The notes: generated by a model from the sequence alone, not told the origin. A stretch of DNA of 8,960 nucleotides from SZUA-584 sp964607965 (GCA_964607965.1 CAZSMH010000073.1:1-8960); one strand, 5' to 3'. Positions 1-6,820 are shown, counted from the stretch's first letter. A program made the numbers and translations.

Positions 1-266
1 GTATTGCAAAGCCGTATAATTGCTTTGTTGCTGTCTGTTCCGCGCCGTTAAACAAGCACGAGGAACAAACATATACTAACCGAAGATTCTTACAAAGGTG
101 CGGTATTGATAATTGCCGTTAAGCTAAAATTCTTTGCCGAAAATAAAAAATGTTTTATAAAATATAAATACCACAATATACAAAAAAATAACCGTAATTT
201 ATATTAAAATACCTAAAAAATAATTTATATATACGCAGTCCGACAATATTTTTACTTTTTAATGCG
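1..266. other. AT-rich left edge with no supported gene
   Basis: I see no credible gene in this stretch. The three forward frames open at the left edge reach stops at 51, 19 and 122, and the translations show no recognisable protein pattern. One reverse frame starting at the CAT at 69-71 stays open to the edge, but it has no ribosome binding site and a nondescript composition. From about 125 onward the DNA is very AT-rich, as expected of an intergenic and promoter region. A 6-bp inverted repeat (CAAAGC at 7-12, GCTTTG at 23-28) is present but has no T-run after it. The tail of an upstream gene inside the first 120 bases cannot be excluded. Confidence 0.5.
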
Positions 267-272
267 TATAAT
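267..272 (+). promoter_or_regulatory. Candidate -10 box for the diguanylate cyclase gene
   Basis: TATAAT is a perfect match to the -10 consensus of the housekeeping sigma factor. No convincing -35 lies 16-18 bp upstream, where the DNA is only AT-rich. If used, transcription would begin near 279, leaving about 25 nt before the preferred ATG at 304 but only about 10 nt before the alternative ATG at 289. That supports the later start. Isolated TATAAT matches are common in AT-rich DNA, so confidence is moderate. Confidence 0.4.
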
Positions 273-293
273 CTTATCATATTGACTAATGAT

Positions 294-299
294 AAGGAC
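294..299 (+). promoter_or_regulatory. Ribosome binding site that sets the start at 304
   Basis: AAGGAC lies 4-5 nt before the ATG at 304. It sits inside the coding sequence that would result from the in-frame ATG at 289, and nothing resembling a Shine-Dalgarno sequence precedes 289. This favours initiation at 304 and a 499-residue product. Confidence 0.6.
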
Positions 300-303
300 A
301 GTT

Positions 304-1803
304 ATGGACAACAGCAATAAGACGGTGCAAATTGAAGAGCTACCGTTGCCTGCGTTTATTGTAGACAAAAATACTGGCAGCGTACTTTGGTTAAATTCCC
401 GGGCAAAAGAATACGGCATTGCGCGCGGAGATGTTTTTGCCGACTTTCCGCAGAAAATTTCGCTTGCTGATGCCTGCTCTTTAGCCAAAAGTGAGATGAT
501 AACACTCCAAACTGACACGCAGACGTTAAGCGCGCAAATTGCAGTGGGTGAAACTGTTTTCGATAATATACAATCGCTTATAGTTGTTGTCACTCAGACA
601 AAAGAAGACGGGGGAGAAGCCGCTGTAACAGCGGGCATCGTCAACATATTTGCAAAAGAAGCTTTACATCCTTTGTTTGCGTTTCTTGCACTTACAGCAC
701 AGCATGCCGGTGCGTTTTGCGCGGCGGCTTATGAGAAAAACAATGGCCGTTATAAAATAAAAGCCGAATGGCGTGAGAGGCGAAACGTCTGCATTCCTAT
801 ATTAAGCCCGGATTTTGACGAGTGGCCGGAGAACGAAACCGAAAGGCTGCAAAAGCTAAAACGCGCAAAGGACGCTGTAAGAATAGCATACACAAAAGAA
901 CACGGAACGCGCGGCGTTGTTGTTTATTTTTTTGACGAAGAGGCAGATAAAGAATTACAAAAGCAAATTGAATACTACGTGCATATCTATAAAACATTCG
1001 CGCGGGATATTGTTGATAACAATAAGATAATATGCCAGGGCTTAAATTCGCTGGAGCACGGAATCGCTATCTGGGATACAAAAACGATGAAACTGCTTTA
1101 TAAGAACAAGGCATATACGGATTTATTCGGAAAAGACAGCGCGCGAATGGTAAGCGAGAGGTTTCGTGAAGATTTGCACGGCGGTCATTACAGATCGTCC
1201 GAGTATACAGATGCGCAGGGGCGCAGCTTTCATATAGCGCATGCTTCAATGCGGCGCAGAAAACAGACCATTGTAACAACGCTGCTGACGGATATAACAA
1301 AATATAAACAGGCTGAAACAAGGCTGGAACAGATGGCGAAAACGGATGCGTTAACCGGCCTTTTAAACCGACGCGCCGGGCTTGAGATATTAAAGAAAAT
1401 TTATGCCGAATGCAAACAGCAAATGTTGCCGCTTACGGTATGCTTTGCAGATATAGACGGATTAAAACGTATAAACGATACATGCGGCCATGGAACAGGT
1501 GATGCTATGATACGCGCAGCAGCCGAGGTTTTAAAAAACCATGTAGAAAAAACAGGCTATGTCTGCCGCATGGGAGGCGACGAATTTGTGCTTATACTGC
1601 CCGGAATAAAAGCTGCTCAGGCAAAGCTGCTTGCCGTGCATATGGAAAGGGCAGTGGCAAAATGCTGCACGAACGTTTCGGGAGGCATAACAATTAGCTT
1701 TGGTTTTATGCAGGCAGGGTACGGACACGATGAAACAGCGGAAACGCTGGTCAGCATTGCCGACAGTGATATGTATAGAGAAAAGAAGAATAAATCAAGG
1801 TAA
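304..1803 (+). CDS. Diguanylate cyclase (PAS/GAF-like sensor modules plus GGDEF domain)
   Basis: Predicted to make cyclic di-GMP from two GTP in response to a signal sensed by its N-terminal modules. The product is 499 residues from the ATG at 304. Residues about 10-100 look PAS-like (PAFIVDKNTGSVLWLN). About 105-235 look GAF-like, and about 246-340 form a second PAS-like module (GIAIWDTKTMKLLYKN). Residues about 341-497 form a full GGDEF domain: the DALTGLLNRR entry motif, the metal and substrate motif DIDGLKRIND, and an intact GGDEF active-site loop at 424-428. The allosteric inhibitory RxxD motif, normally five residues before GGDEF, is missing (EKTG there). There is no signal peptide or membrane segment, so the enzyme is probably cytosolic. 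It stands alone and ends convergently inside the 3' end of metF. The GGDEF assignment is firm; the sensory module types are inferred from pattern only. Confidence 0.93.
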   Translation: MDNSNKTVQIEELPLPAFIVDKNTGSVLWLNSRAKEYGIARGDVFADFPQKISLADACSLAKSEMITLQTDTQTLSAQIAVGETVFDNIQSLIVVVTQTKEDGGEAAVTAGIVNIFAKEALHPLFAFLALTAQHAGAFCAAAYEKNNGRYKIKAEWRERRNVCIPILSPDFDEWPENETERLQKLKRAKDAVRIAYTKEHGTRGVVVYFFDEEADKELQKQIEYYVHIYKTFARDIVDNNKIICQGLNSLEHGIAIWDTKTMKLLYKNKAYTDLFGKDSARMVSERFREDLHGGHYRSSEYTDAQGRSFHIAHASMRRRKQTIVTTLLTDITKYKQAETRLEQMAKTDALTGLLNRRAGLEILKKIYAECKQQMLPLTVCFADIDGLKRINDTCGHGTGDAMIRAAAEVLKNHVEKTGYVCRMGGDEFVLILPGIKAAQAKLLAVHMERAVAKCCTNVSGGITISFGFMQAGYGHDETAETLVSIADSDMYREKKNKSR

Positions 1804-2664
1804 TAAGGCAAGTCCGCTCGATGTTATTATATCGCCAATCTCCGCAGCCTTGTTCATTGTGTAAAGATGAAATTTATTTATGCCGTTTTTGCGCAGAGCA
1901 TTTATTTGGTTTACGGCATACTCTATACCTGCCTTTTTAAAAGCCTCGGTATCATTGCCGTAAAGGCTTACAATTCTGCTTAAACGGGCGGGTATTGAAC
2001 ACGCGGATAAAAGCGCCATTCTGATTATCTGGTTAGGGTTCAGTACCGGCATTATACCAACGGATACCGGGGTTGTTATTCCGGCATTGCCGAGCATATC
2101 GAAGAAGTGAATTATTGCGTTTTCGTCAAAGCAAAGCTGTGTTACAAAAAAGTCTGCCCCGGCAGAGATTTTTATTTTCATATTTTCAATATCGGCTTTT
2201 AGCGAGGGCGCTTCAGCGTGAGCCTCGGGATAAGCCGCGGCTCCGATGGTAAATCCACCGCGTTTTTTTATATGCAAAATAAGGTCGCTTGCATGGCGGC
2301 AGGCTATAAAAGCTTTATCGCGGCTGATACCGTCAGGAATGTCGCCCCGCAGCGCCATAATGTTATATATGCCAGCATCTTCAAGAGCGTCGAGAACTTC
2401 TTCTATTTCAGAATCGTCAGCGCCTACGCATGTTAAATGAGCAATAGCCTCAAGACCCATTGAGCGTACATGCGAGGCTACTTCTATTGTCCGTCTGCTG
2501 TTGCTGCCGCCGGCGCCGTAAGTGACGCTGGCAAAAACGGGCTTATATGCAGACAGGCTCTCGATAGCATCATATACGGTATTAAGCGGCATTTCTTTTT
2601 TAGGAGGAAAAAACTCCAGCGAAAATGCACTTTTATTGTCTGTAAGCCTGTCAAGTATGCTCAT
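1795..2664 (-). CDS. metF: 5,10-methylenetetrahydrofolate reductase
   Basis: Cytosolic flavoenzyme that reduces 5,10-methylene-THF to 5-methyl-THF, the methyl donor for MetH. The 289-residue product is close to the bacterial single-domain length (E. coli MetF is 296). Family signatures appear in order: SLEFFPPK at 15-22, with Glu17 matching the catalytic Glu28 of E. coli; SVTYGAGGS at 46-54; AHLTC at 75-79; ALRGD at 104-108, with Asp108 matching the flavin-contacting Asp120; AAYPEAH at 143-149; FFVTQLCFD at 172-180; and VGIMP after that. The ATG is preceded by AGGAG (minus-strand complement of 2671-2675) at 6 nt spacing. The gene diverges from the metH operon, which suits joint control of methyl-THF supply and use. 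No metV partner, seen in some acetogens, is adjacent, so the electron donor is not evident. Its last 9 bp overlap the diguanylate cyclase gene tail to tail. Confidence 0.96.
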   Translation of the reverse strand: MSILDRLTDNKSAFSLEFFPPKKEMPLNTVYDAIESLSAYKPVFASVTYGAGGSNSRRTIEVASHVRSMGLEAIAHLTCVGADDSEIEEVLDALEDAGIYNIMALRGDIPDGISRDKAFIACRHASDLILHIKKRGGFTIGAAAYPEAHAEAPSLKADIENMKIKISAGADFFVTQLCFDENAIIHFFDMLGNAGITTPVSVGIMPVLNPNQIIRMALLSACSIPARLSRIVSLYGNDTEAFKKAGIEYAVNQINALRKNGINKFHLYTMNKAAEIGDIITSSGLALLP

Positions 2665-2692
2665 ACGATTCTCCTGTGAATAGATTTAATCC

Positions 2693-2721
2693 ATTTAAAC
2701 ATACGCGTAAGCTTTTTTCAA
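2693..2721 (-). promoter_or_regulatory. Predicted metF promoter
   Basis: On the minus strand, TTGAAA (complement of 2716-2721, 5 of 6 to the -35 consensus) is followed after 17 bp by TTAAAT (complement of 2693-2698, 4 of 6 to the -10 consensus). TGT directly before the -10 gives an extended -10 form. The predicted start near 2686 leaves a leader of only about 22 nt, which holds the ribosome binding site and nothing else. Confidence 0.55.
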
Positions 2722-2744
2722 GTAGTTGAATAATAGACTTAAGT
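2717..2744. promoter_or_regulatory. Candidate operator dyads between the divergent met promoters
   Basis: Two small symmetric elements lie here. TTCAA-GTAG-TTGAA (2717-2730) is a 5-bp inverted repeat centred between the two back-to-back -35 boxes. ACTTAAGT (2737-2744) is an 8-bp perfect palindrome in the spacer of the rightward promoter. Either could bind a dimeric repressor or activator. The first dyad is partly a by-product of two opposed TTGAA-type -35 elements, and short AT-rich palindromes arise by chance, so this is only a candidate. Confidence 0.25.
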
Positions 2745-2754
2745 ATTGTATCAT
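2726..2754 (+). promoter_or_regulatory. Predicted promoter of the metH operon
   Basis: TTGAAT (2726-2731) and TATCAT (2749-2754, 5 of 6 to the -10 consensus) are separated by exactly 17 bp. Transcription would start near 2761, about 11 nt before the ATG at 2772. The GTG at 2760, an alternative start for the next gene, would then lie at or before the first transcribed base. Its -35 is 4 bp from the opposing metF -35, so the two polymerases may compete. Confidence 0.55.
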
Positions 2755-2771
2755 ACTTCGTGAGGTGCCGT

Positions 2772-3368
2772 ATGGAGCATTTTTCTTATATCCCTTTCGT
2801 TCCGGATAACAAAACTGTTTTACGCCGCATGGGCGCGTTGAGGGCGCAGTTTTCGGGCGAACTTGAAAATGATATAGAGACTTTATTGAAAAGCGCGAAG
2901 ACGGCTTTTAGCGTAAGCGGTAAGGCGGAGACGTTTCCGTTTTGTTGCACCGAAGGCGGCATAGAGATCGGCGGTAAAACCGTCATTTCACAAAAATTAG
3001 CTAAACTTCTTGCGGCTAGCGGCAGTGTTTATATGATGTGTGCAACAATACCTGCGCATGATGTTGAAAAAATAAACAACGCAATACAAAAAGGCGAAGG
3101 GCTAAAGGCGCTTGTGTTTGATGCGTATGCTTCGGAGTGCGTAGACGGGGCACTTGGAGTTATTATGGGTAAGAAAAACGAATCGCTGCGCCGAACAGGC
3201 CAAAAACTGACCAAGCACCGTTTCAGTGCGGGCTACGGAGACCTTGATATAAAATACCAAAAGCTTTTTTATGATATGCTTGATTTAAGTACATTAAACG
3301 TAAGCCTGAACGATAAGTACATGCTTTCACCGGAAAAATCGGTTATTGCCGTTGCGGGAGTTGAATAG
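2772..3368 (+). CDS. Stand-alone methionine synthase activation (AdoMet-binding) domain protein
   Basis: Likely the detached equivalent of the C-terminal reactivation domain of MetH. In full-length MetH that domain binds AdoMet and allows reductive methylation of oxidised cob(II)alamin. The key evidence is RFSAGYGDL at residues 150-158, the RxxxGY AdoMet-binding motif with the GDL tail common in clostridial split proteins. A C-terminal stretch ending LSPEKSVIAVAGVE matches the usual end of the domain. At 198 residues it is shorter than the E. coli domain, which is about 330. The ATG at 2772 is chosen over GTG at 2760 because GAGG (2762-2765) sits 6 nt upstream and the predicted promoter starts transcription near 2761. 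Its stop codon abuts the metH ATG, and that metH lacks this domain, which strongly supports the pairing. The reductant partner (flavodoxin or other) is not in the window. Confidence 0.88.
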   Translation: MEHFSYIPFVPDNKTVLRRMGALRAQFSGELENDIETLLKSAKTAFSVSGKAETFPFCCTEGGIEIGGKTVISQKLAKLLAASGSVYMMCATIPAHDVEKINNAIQKGEGLKALVFDAYASECVDGALGVIMGKKNESLRRTGQKLTKHRFSAGYGDLDIKYQKLFYDMLDLSTLNVSLNDKYMLSPEKSVIAVAGVE

Positions 3369-5741
3369 ATGAAAAGGATAGACGGGTTATCATTTCTTGA
3401 ATATATAAAACAGAGGCTGCTGATACTGGACGGAGCAACAGGCACTCTTTTGATGCAAAACGGCTTAAAACCGGGCGGTTGTCCGGAACTTTTCGCGGCG
3501 GAAAACCCTGATATACTGCGCGATGTGCAGCAGCGCTATCTAAACGCGGGCTCCCGCGCAATTTATACCTGTACCCTTGGCGGAAATGCGCTAAAACTTA
3601 AAGATTTCGGTCTGCAAAATGAAGCTTTCAGTCTTAATAAAAAGTTAGCGCAGATAACCGCACAGCTGGCGGGGGATAAGGCATTTGTAGGCGGCGATAT
3701 GAGCCCGACAGGCATGTTTTTGCGTCCTTTGGGAGAGCTCGATTTTGAGGAAGCCGTAGAAGTCTATAAGCAGCAGGCAGATGCGCTGGCACAGGGCGGA
3801 GCCGATTTTATTGCAATAGAAACGATGATTGATTTGCAGGAAGCCAGGGCTGCCGTAATCGCGGCAAAAGAGGTGTGCAATCTTCCCGTTGCGGCAAGTA
3901 TGACATTTGATAAACAAGGCCGTACGTTAACAGGAACAAGTGCCGCCGCAGCCGCTATTGCTCTTATATGCGCGGGAGCGGATGTTGTTGGCTTAAACTG
4001 CTCCACAGGTCCTAAAGAGATGATTGCCGCCATAAAGGAAATGAAAGCGGTCTCGACAGTACCGATTATTGTAAAACCCAATGCGGGAATTCCGCATATA
4101 AAAAACGGCAGGCAGTATTTTGACCTTTCCTGCGAAGAATTCAAAAAATACATAAAGCCGCTTTGTGAAGCGGGTGCAAATCTTATAGGAGGCTGCTGCG
4201 GAACCGACCCGGATTATATTCGGGCTATTGTGCAGGAAACAGCCGGGTTTTCACCTTTAAAATGGAAGAAGTCTTTGCCTGCAGCAGTAACATCAGCGAC
4301 AGATGAATTCGTTTTAGGCAAACAGTTCTGCATAATAGGAGAACGTATAAACCCGACAGGGAAGCCGAAACTAAAAGAAGCCATAAAAACCGGCGACTTT
4401 GACGCTGTGCTTGATTTGGGCACAGAGCAAAAGGAGGGCGGCGCTCATATTTTAGACGTCAACATGGGCGTACCCGGCACGGACGAGAAGTCCGCTATGA
4501 AAAAAGCAATTGAAACGCTTAGCGTTCAGATAAAACTACCTCTTTGCATAGATACTTCGAATACTGATGTAGCAGAACAGGCTTTACGATCTTATCCCGG
4601 CCGCGCGCTATTAAATTCGCTTTCCGTCAAAGACGAACATTTTAACGGGTTGCTGCCGTTTATAAAAAAATATAATCCGATGTTTATTCTGCTGCCAATA
4701 AGCGATAGCGGAATACCAAAGACCGCGCAGGAACGCATTGATGTTATTAAGACAGCCTGCGCAAAGCTTAGCGAATGCGGGATCGAAAAGGAAAGCTATT
4801 TGGTAGACGCTCTTGTTATGGCAGTATCCTCAGACCCGCAGGCAGCATTGGAAACATTAAAAGTTGTAAGATGGTGCAGCGAAAACGGTTTTAATACAGT
4901 GCTGGGTTTATCTAACGGTTCTTTCGGGCTGCCCTCACGTCCGCATATAAACGCGGCGTATCTTATGATGGCTATGGCAAACGGTCTTACAGCGGCCATA
5001 ATGGACCCTAATGACGAGCAGCTTTTAAACCTTTGCTGCGCCGCAGAAGTTTTAACGGCTCAAGATAAAGGGTTTAAACGCTATCTGGAGCGTTTTGCAA
5101 AAAAGACGACTGTGAGTAAAACGGATACGCTATACGGCTGTATACTCTCAGGCAAAAAAAACAGCGTTTTTGCGCTTGTTGACGCGCAGATAAAAGAAGG
5201 AAAAGCACCGCAGACGATAATAGATGAAATAATAATCCCTGCGCTCAATAAGGTGGGCGAACTATACGAGCAGCGCGTATATTTCCTTCCGCATCTTATT
5301 TACAGTGCGGAGGCTGCGCGCGCCGCATTTGACCTCATTGAAAAACACATAAAAGCAGACGGGGTAACGAAAATCAAAAAGAAAGTCGTTATCGCCACAG
5401 TGCAGGGAGACATACACGATATCGGGAAAAACCTTGTAGCCATGCTGCTTAGAAACCATGGGTTTGAGGTTATAGACCTTGGCAAGGACGTGCCGGCCGA
5501 AACGATAGTTAATGCAGCACAGCAGCACGGAGCGGATATAATCGGTTTGTCTGCTCTTATAACAACAACGGCGAATGAGATGAAAAAGGTTATCGAGCTA
5601 AAAAATAAGCGCGGGCTTACCGCAAAGGTGCTTGTAGGCGGCGCTGTAATAACCCTGGATTATGCTGCAAGCATAGGCGCTGACGGCTATGCCCCTGACG
5701 CGGCAGGAGCGGTAAAAAAAGCGCAGATGCTTGTTGAATAA
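3369..5741 (+). CDS. metH: Cobalamin-dependent methionine synthase lacking the activation domain
   Basis: Transfers methyl from 5-methyl-THF through cobalamin to homocysteine, giving methionine and THF. The 790 residues hold three modules. The first, about 1-300, is a homocysteine-binding barrel with the zinc ligands Cys211 (GLNCSTGP) and Cys276/Cys277 (GGCCGTDP). The second, about 318-560, is a pterin-binding barrel opening with IIGERINPTGKPKL and containing DVNMGVPG and LCIDTS. The third covers about 580-790: a helical cap (YFLPHLIYSAEAARAAF) followed by a cobalamin Rossmann domain with the DxHxxG motif GDIHDIGKN, where His683 is the predicted cobalt ligand. The roughly 1,200-residue E. coli enzyme has a fourth AdoMet domain, absent here and encoded just upstream. 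The ATG directly follows the upstream stop codon, with GGGAG (3356-3360) 8 nt before it, so translational coupling is likely. No key residue appears missing. Confidence 0.96.
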   Translation: MKRIDGLSFLEYIKQRLLILDGATGTLLMQNGLKPGGCPELFAAENPDILRDVQQRYLNAGSRAIYTCTLGGNALKLKDFGLQNEAFSLNKKLAQITAQLAGDKAFVGGDMSPTGMFLRPLGELDFEEAVEVYKQQADALAQGGADFIAIETMIDLQEARAAVIAAKEVCNLPVAASMTFDKQGRTLTGTSAAAAAIALICAGADVVGLNCSTGPKEMIAAIKEMKAVSTVPIIVKPNAGIPHIKNGRQYFDLSCEEFKKYIKPLCEAGANLIGGCCGTDPDYIRAIVQETAGFSPLKWKKSLPAAVTSATDEFVLGKQFCIIGERINPTGKPKLKEAIKTGDFDAVLDLGTEQKEGGAHILDVNMGVPGTDEKSAMKKAIETLSVQIKLPLCIDTSNTDVAEQALRSYPGRALLNSLSVKDEHFNGLLPFIKKYNPMFILLPISDSGIPKTAQERIDVIKTACAKLSECGIEKESYLVDALVMAVSSDPQAALETLKVVRWCSENGFNTVLGLSNGSFGLPSRPHINAAYLMMAMANGLTAAIMDPNDEQLLNLCCAAEVLTAQDKGFKRYLERFAKKTTVSKTDTLYGCILSGKKNSVFALVDAQIKEGKAPQTIIDEIIIPALNKVGELYEQRVYFLPHLIYSAEAARAAFDLIEKHIKADGVTKIKKKVVIATVQGDIHDIGKNLVAMLLRNHGFEVIDLGKDVPAETIVNAAQQHGADIIGLSALITTTANEMKKVIELKNKRGLTAKVLVGGAVITLDYAASIGADGYAPDAAGAVKKAQMLVE

Positions 5742-5765
5742 AATTTTTAACAACACGGAGATGAC

Positions 5766-6524
5766 ATGAAAATAGAAGTTGATACCCATACGCATACGGT
5801 TTTATCCGGGCATGCGCATTCTACTTTGCTGGAAAATGCCGCAGCAGCAGCAAAAAATAAGCTGCACGGTTTTGTACTGACGGACCACGGACCGACGCTT
5901 CCCGGAGCACCGCCGGAATTTAATATAGGTACATACCCTTACATACCGGACTACATCGAAGGAGTGCGTATATATACCGGGGTAGAGGCTAATATAATAA
6001 GCTGCTACGGCGATATAGATATAAGCGAAAAGTACCTGAAACTGGTTGACTTTGTTATAGCGGGCATGCACGAAATTATATTCCCATCGGGGGGAAAAAA
6101 ACACGATACGCAAGCAGCAGCCGGAGCGCTGGAAAATAAATATGTAGATATTATTGCTCATCCGGACAATCCGGGTTTTTCACTGGACTATGAGGCTTTG
6201 GTAAAGAGCGCCGCACGATACGGTAAGCTGCTGGAAGTCAACGACCACTCATTCGACTACAGGCTGGGCGGCATAGCTAACGCGGATAAGTATCTCAAAC
6301 TGTGCCGAAAACATGACGTGCGCGTTGCGGTATCAAGCGATGCGCATTTTGCCTCTTATATTGGGCACCACGATACGGCCCTGCAAGTGCTTGAAAATAA
6401 CGGATTTCCGGAAGAACTGGTGATAAACGCGACTGCGGAAAGGTTTGAATCGTACCTTGCGGAGCGCAAAAAACGTATTGCGGATAATGCTGATGTGAAA
6501 CGGAATAAGAATCAGCATTGTTAA
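5766..6524 (+). CDS. YcdX-like PHP-domain metal-dependent phosphohydrolase
   Basis: A PHP-family enzyme predicted to hydrolyse a phosphoester with a trinuclear metal centre; the substrate is unknown. The 252 residues resemble E. coli YcdX (245 residues). All expected metal ligands are visible: Asp6, His8 and His10 (VDTHTHT), His16 (SGHAHS), Asp40-His41 (LTDHGP), Glu74 (GVEANI), His102 (AGMHE), His132 (AHPDNP), and Asp192 with His194 (SSDAHF). The HAHSTL and DHGP patterns and the Asn-rich EVNDHSF strand point to the YcdX branch over histidinol-phosphate phosphatase. The ATG is preceded by GGAG (5757-5760) at 5 nt. The 24-bp gap after metH suggests cotranscription, but a functional link to methionine is only inferred. 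The last about 15 residues are hydrophilic and overlap a hairpin-forming sequence, so they may serve the RNA more than the protein. Confidence 0.9.
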   Translation: MKIEVDTHTHTVLSGHAHSTLLENAAAAAKNKLHGFVLTDHGPTLPGAPPEFNIGTYPYIPDYIEGVRIYTGVEANIISCYGDIDISEKYLKLVDFVIAGMHEIIFPSGGKKHDTQAAAGALENKYVDIIAHPDNPGFSLDYEALVKSAARYGKLLEVNDHSFDYRLGGIANADKYLKLCRKHDVRVAVSSDAHFASYIGHHDTALQVLENNGFPEELVINATAERFESYLAERKKRIADNADVKRNKNQHC

Positions 6525-6535
6525 TATTTTTAATT
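6486..6535 (+). terminator. Possible intrinsic terminator overlapping the end of the PHP gene
   Basis: AATGCTGAT (6486-6494) and ATCAGCATT (6511-6519) form a perfect 9-bp stem that G-U and A-U pairs can extend, with a 16-nt loop. A T-rich run (6521-6535, with five consecutive T) follows. The stem lies in the last codons and reaches the stop codon at 6522-6524. The large loop, moderate GC and interrupted T-run make it a weak candidate. Confidence 0.4.
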
Positions 6536-6616
6536 ATCAATCATCAGCAAAAAAAAATTTTTAAAAAAAAGGATTAGGTTTTAAAAGTATTTATTTTTGG
6601 GAATGATACCAATATG

Positions 6617-6653
6617 TAAAAGAGCAATTGCCCTCCAAATTATTGCTCTTTTA
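6617..6653. terminator. Hairpin, probable bidirectional terminator
   Basis: TAAAAGAGCAAT (6617-6628) and ATTGCTCTTTTA (6642-6653) are perfect 12-bp inverted repeats around a 13-nt loop. The A-run on one side and T-run on the other give a hairpin with a U-tract on either strand, the usual form of a bidirectional intrinsic terminator. The GC content of the stem is low. Confidence 0.6.
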
Positions 6654-6662
6654 ACATAGATG

Positions 6663-6691
6663 AGAGCCGGGAGTTTTTGACCCGGCTCTTT
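6663..6691 (+). terminator. Second GC-rich hairpin, probable terminator
   Basis: AGAGCCGGG (6663-6671) and CCCGGCTCT (6681-6689) form a perfect, GC-rich 9-bp stem with a 9-nt T-rich loop, followed by a short TT. The stem is strong but the U-tract is short. It sits 9 bp after the previous hairpin, so the two may act together to close off the metH operon. Part of its sequence can also pair with the first hairpin. Confidence 0.6.
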
Positions 6692-6791
6692 GCGTATCAT
6701 AGTAAGTCTGATTTTATATAATTGTTTCTCAAAGAAAGCATTTATTCACACAAAACAGTGTTTAAAAATAATATACGGTATAGTGGCGAAA

Positions 6792-6820
6792 TATAATCAC
6801 TAATTTATACAATCAGGAGG
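6792..6820 (+). promoter_or_regulatory. -10-like element and strong ribosome binding site of the 187-aa gene
   Basis: TATAAT (6792-6797) is a perfect -10 hexamer, but the sequence 17 bp upstream does not resemble a -35 box, and neither does that upstream of the nearby TATAGT (6779-6784). A different sigma factor or an activator is possible. AGGAGG (6815-6820) is a full Shine-Dalgarno sequence 10 nt before the ATG at 6831. The ribosome binding site is certain enough; the promoter is not. Confidence 0.45.

Noticed and set aside
282..287. TTGACT as a -35 box
   Set aside because: A -10 box 17 bp downstream would fall inside the coding sequence after the start codon at 304, and none is seen there.
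289..303. ATG at 289 as start of the diguanylate cyclase
   Set aside because: No ribosome binding site precedes it, and the AAGGAC serving the ATG at 304 lies within the extra codons.
252..593. A 113-codon reverse-strand open frame with a hydrophobic C-terminal end
   Set aside because: It lies almost wholly opposite the diguanylate cyclase gene, shows no recognisable domain, and is explained as a shadow of that gene.
2760..2771. GTG at 2760 as start of the activation-domain protein
   Set aside because: The GAGG sequence inside these codons is well placed for the ATG at 2772, and the predicted transcription start falls at about 2761.
3764..4153. A 129-codon reverse open frame inside metH
   Set aside because: It overlaps the homocysteine-binding domain, whose zinc motifs prove the forward frame. 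It has no promoter or ribosome binding site of its own.
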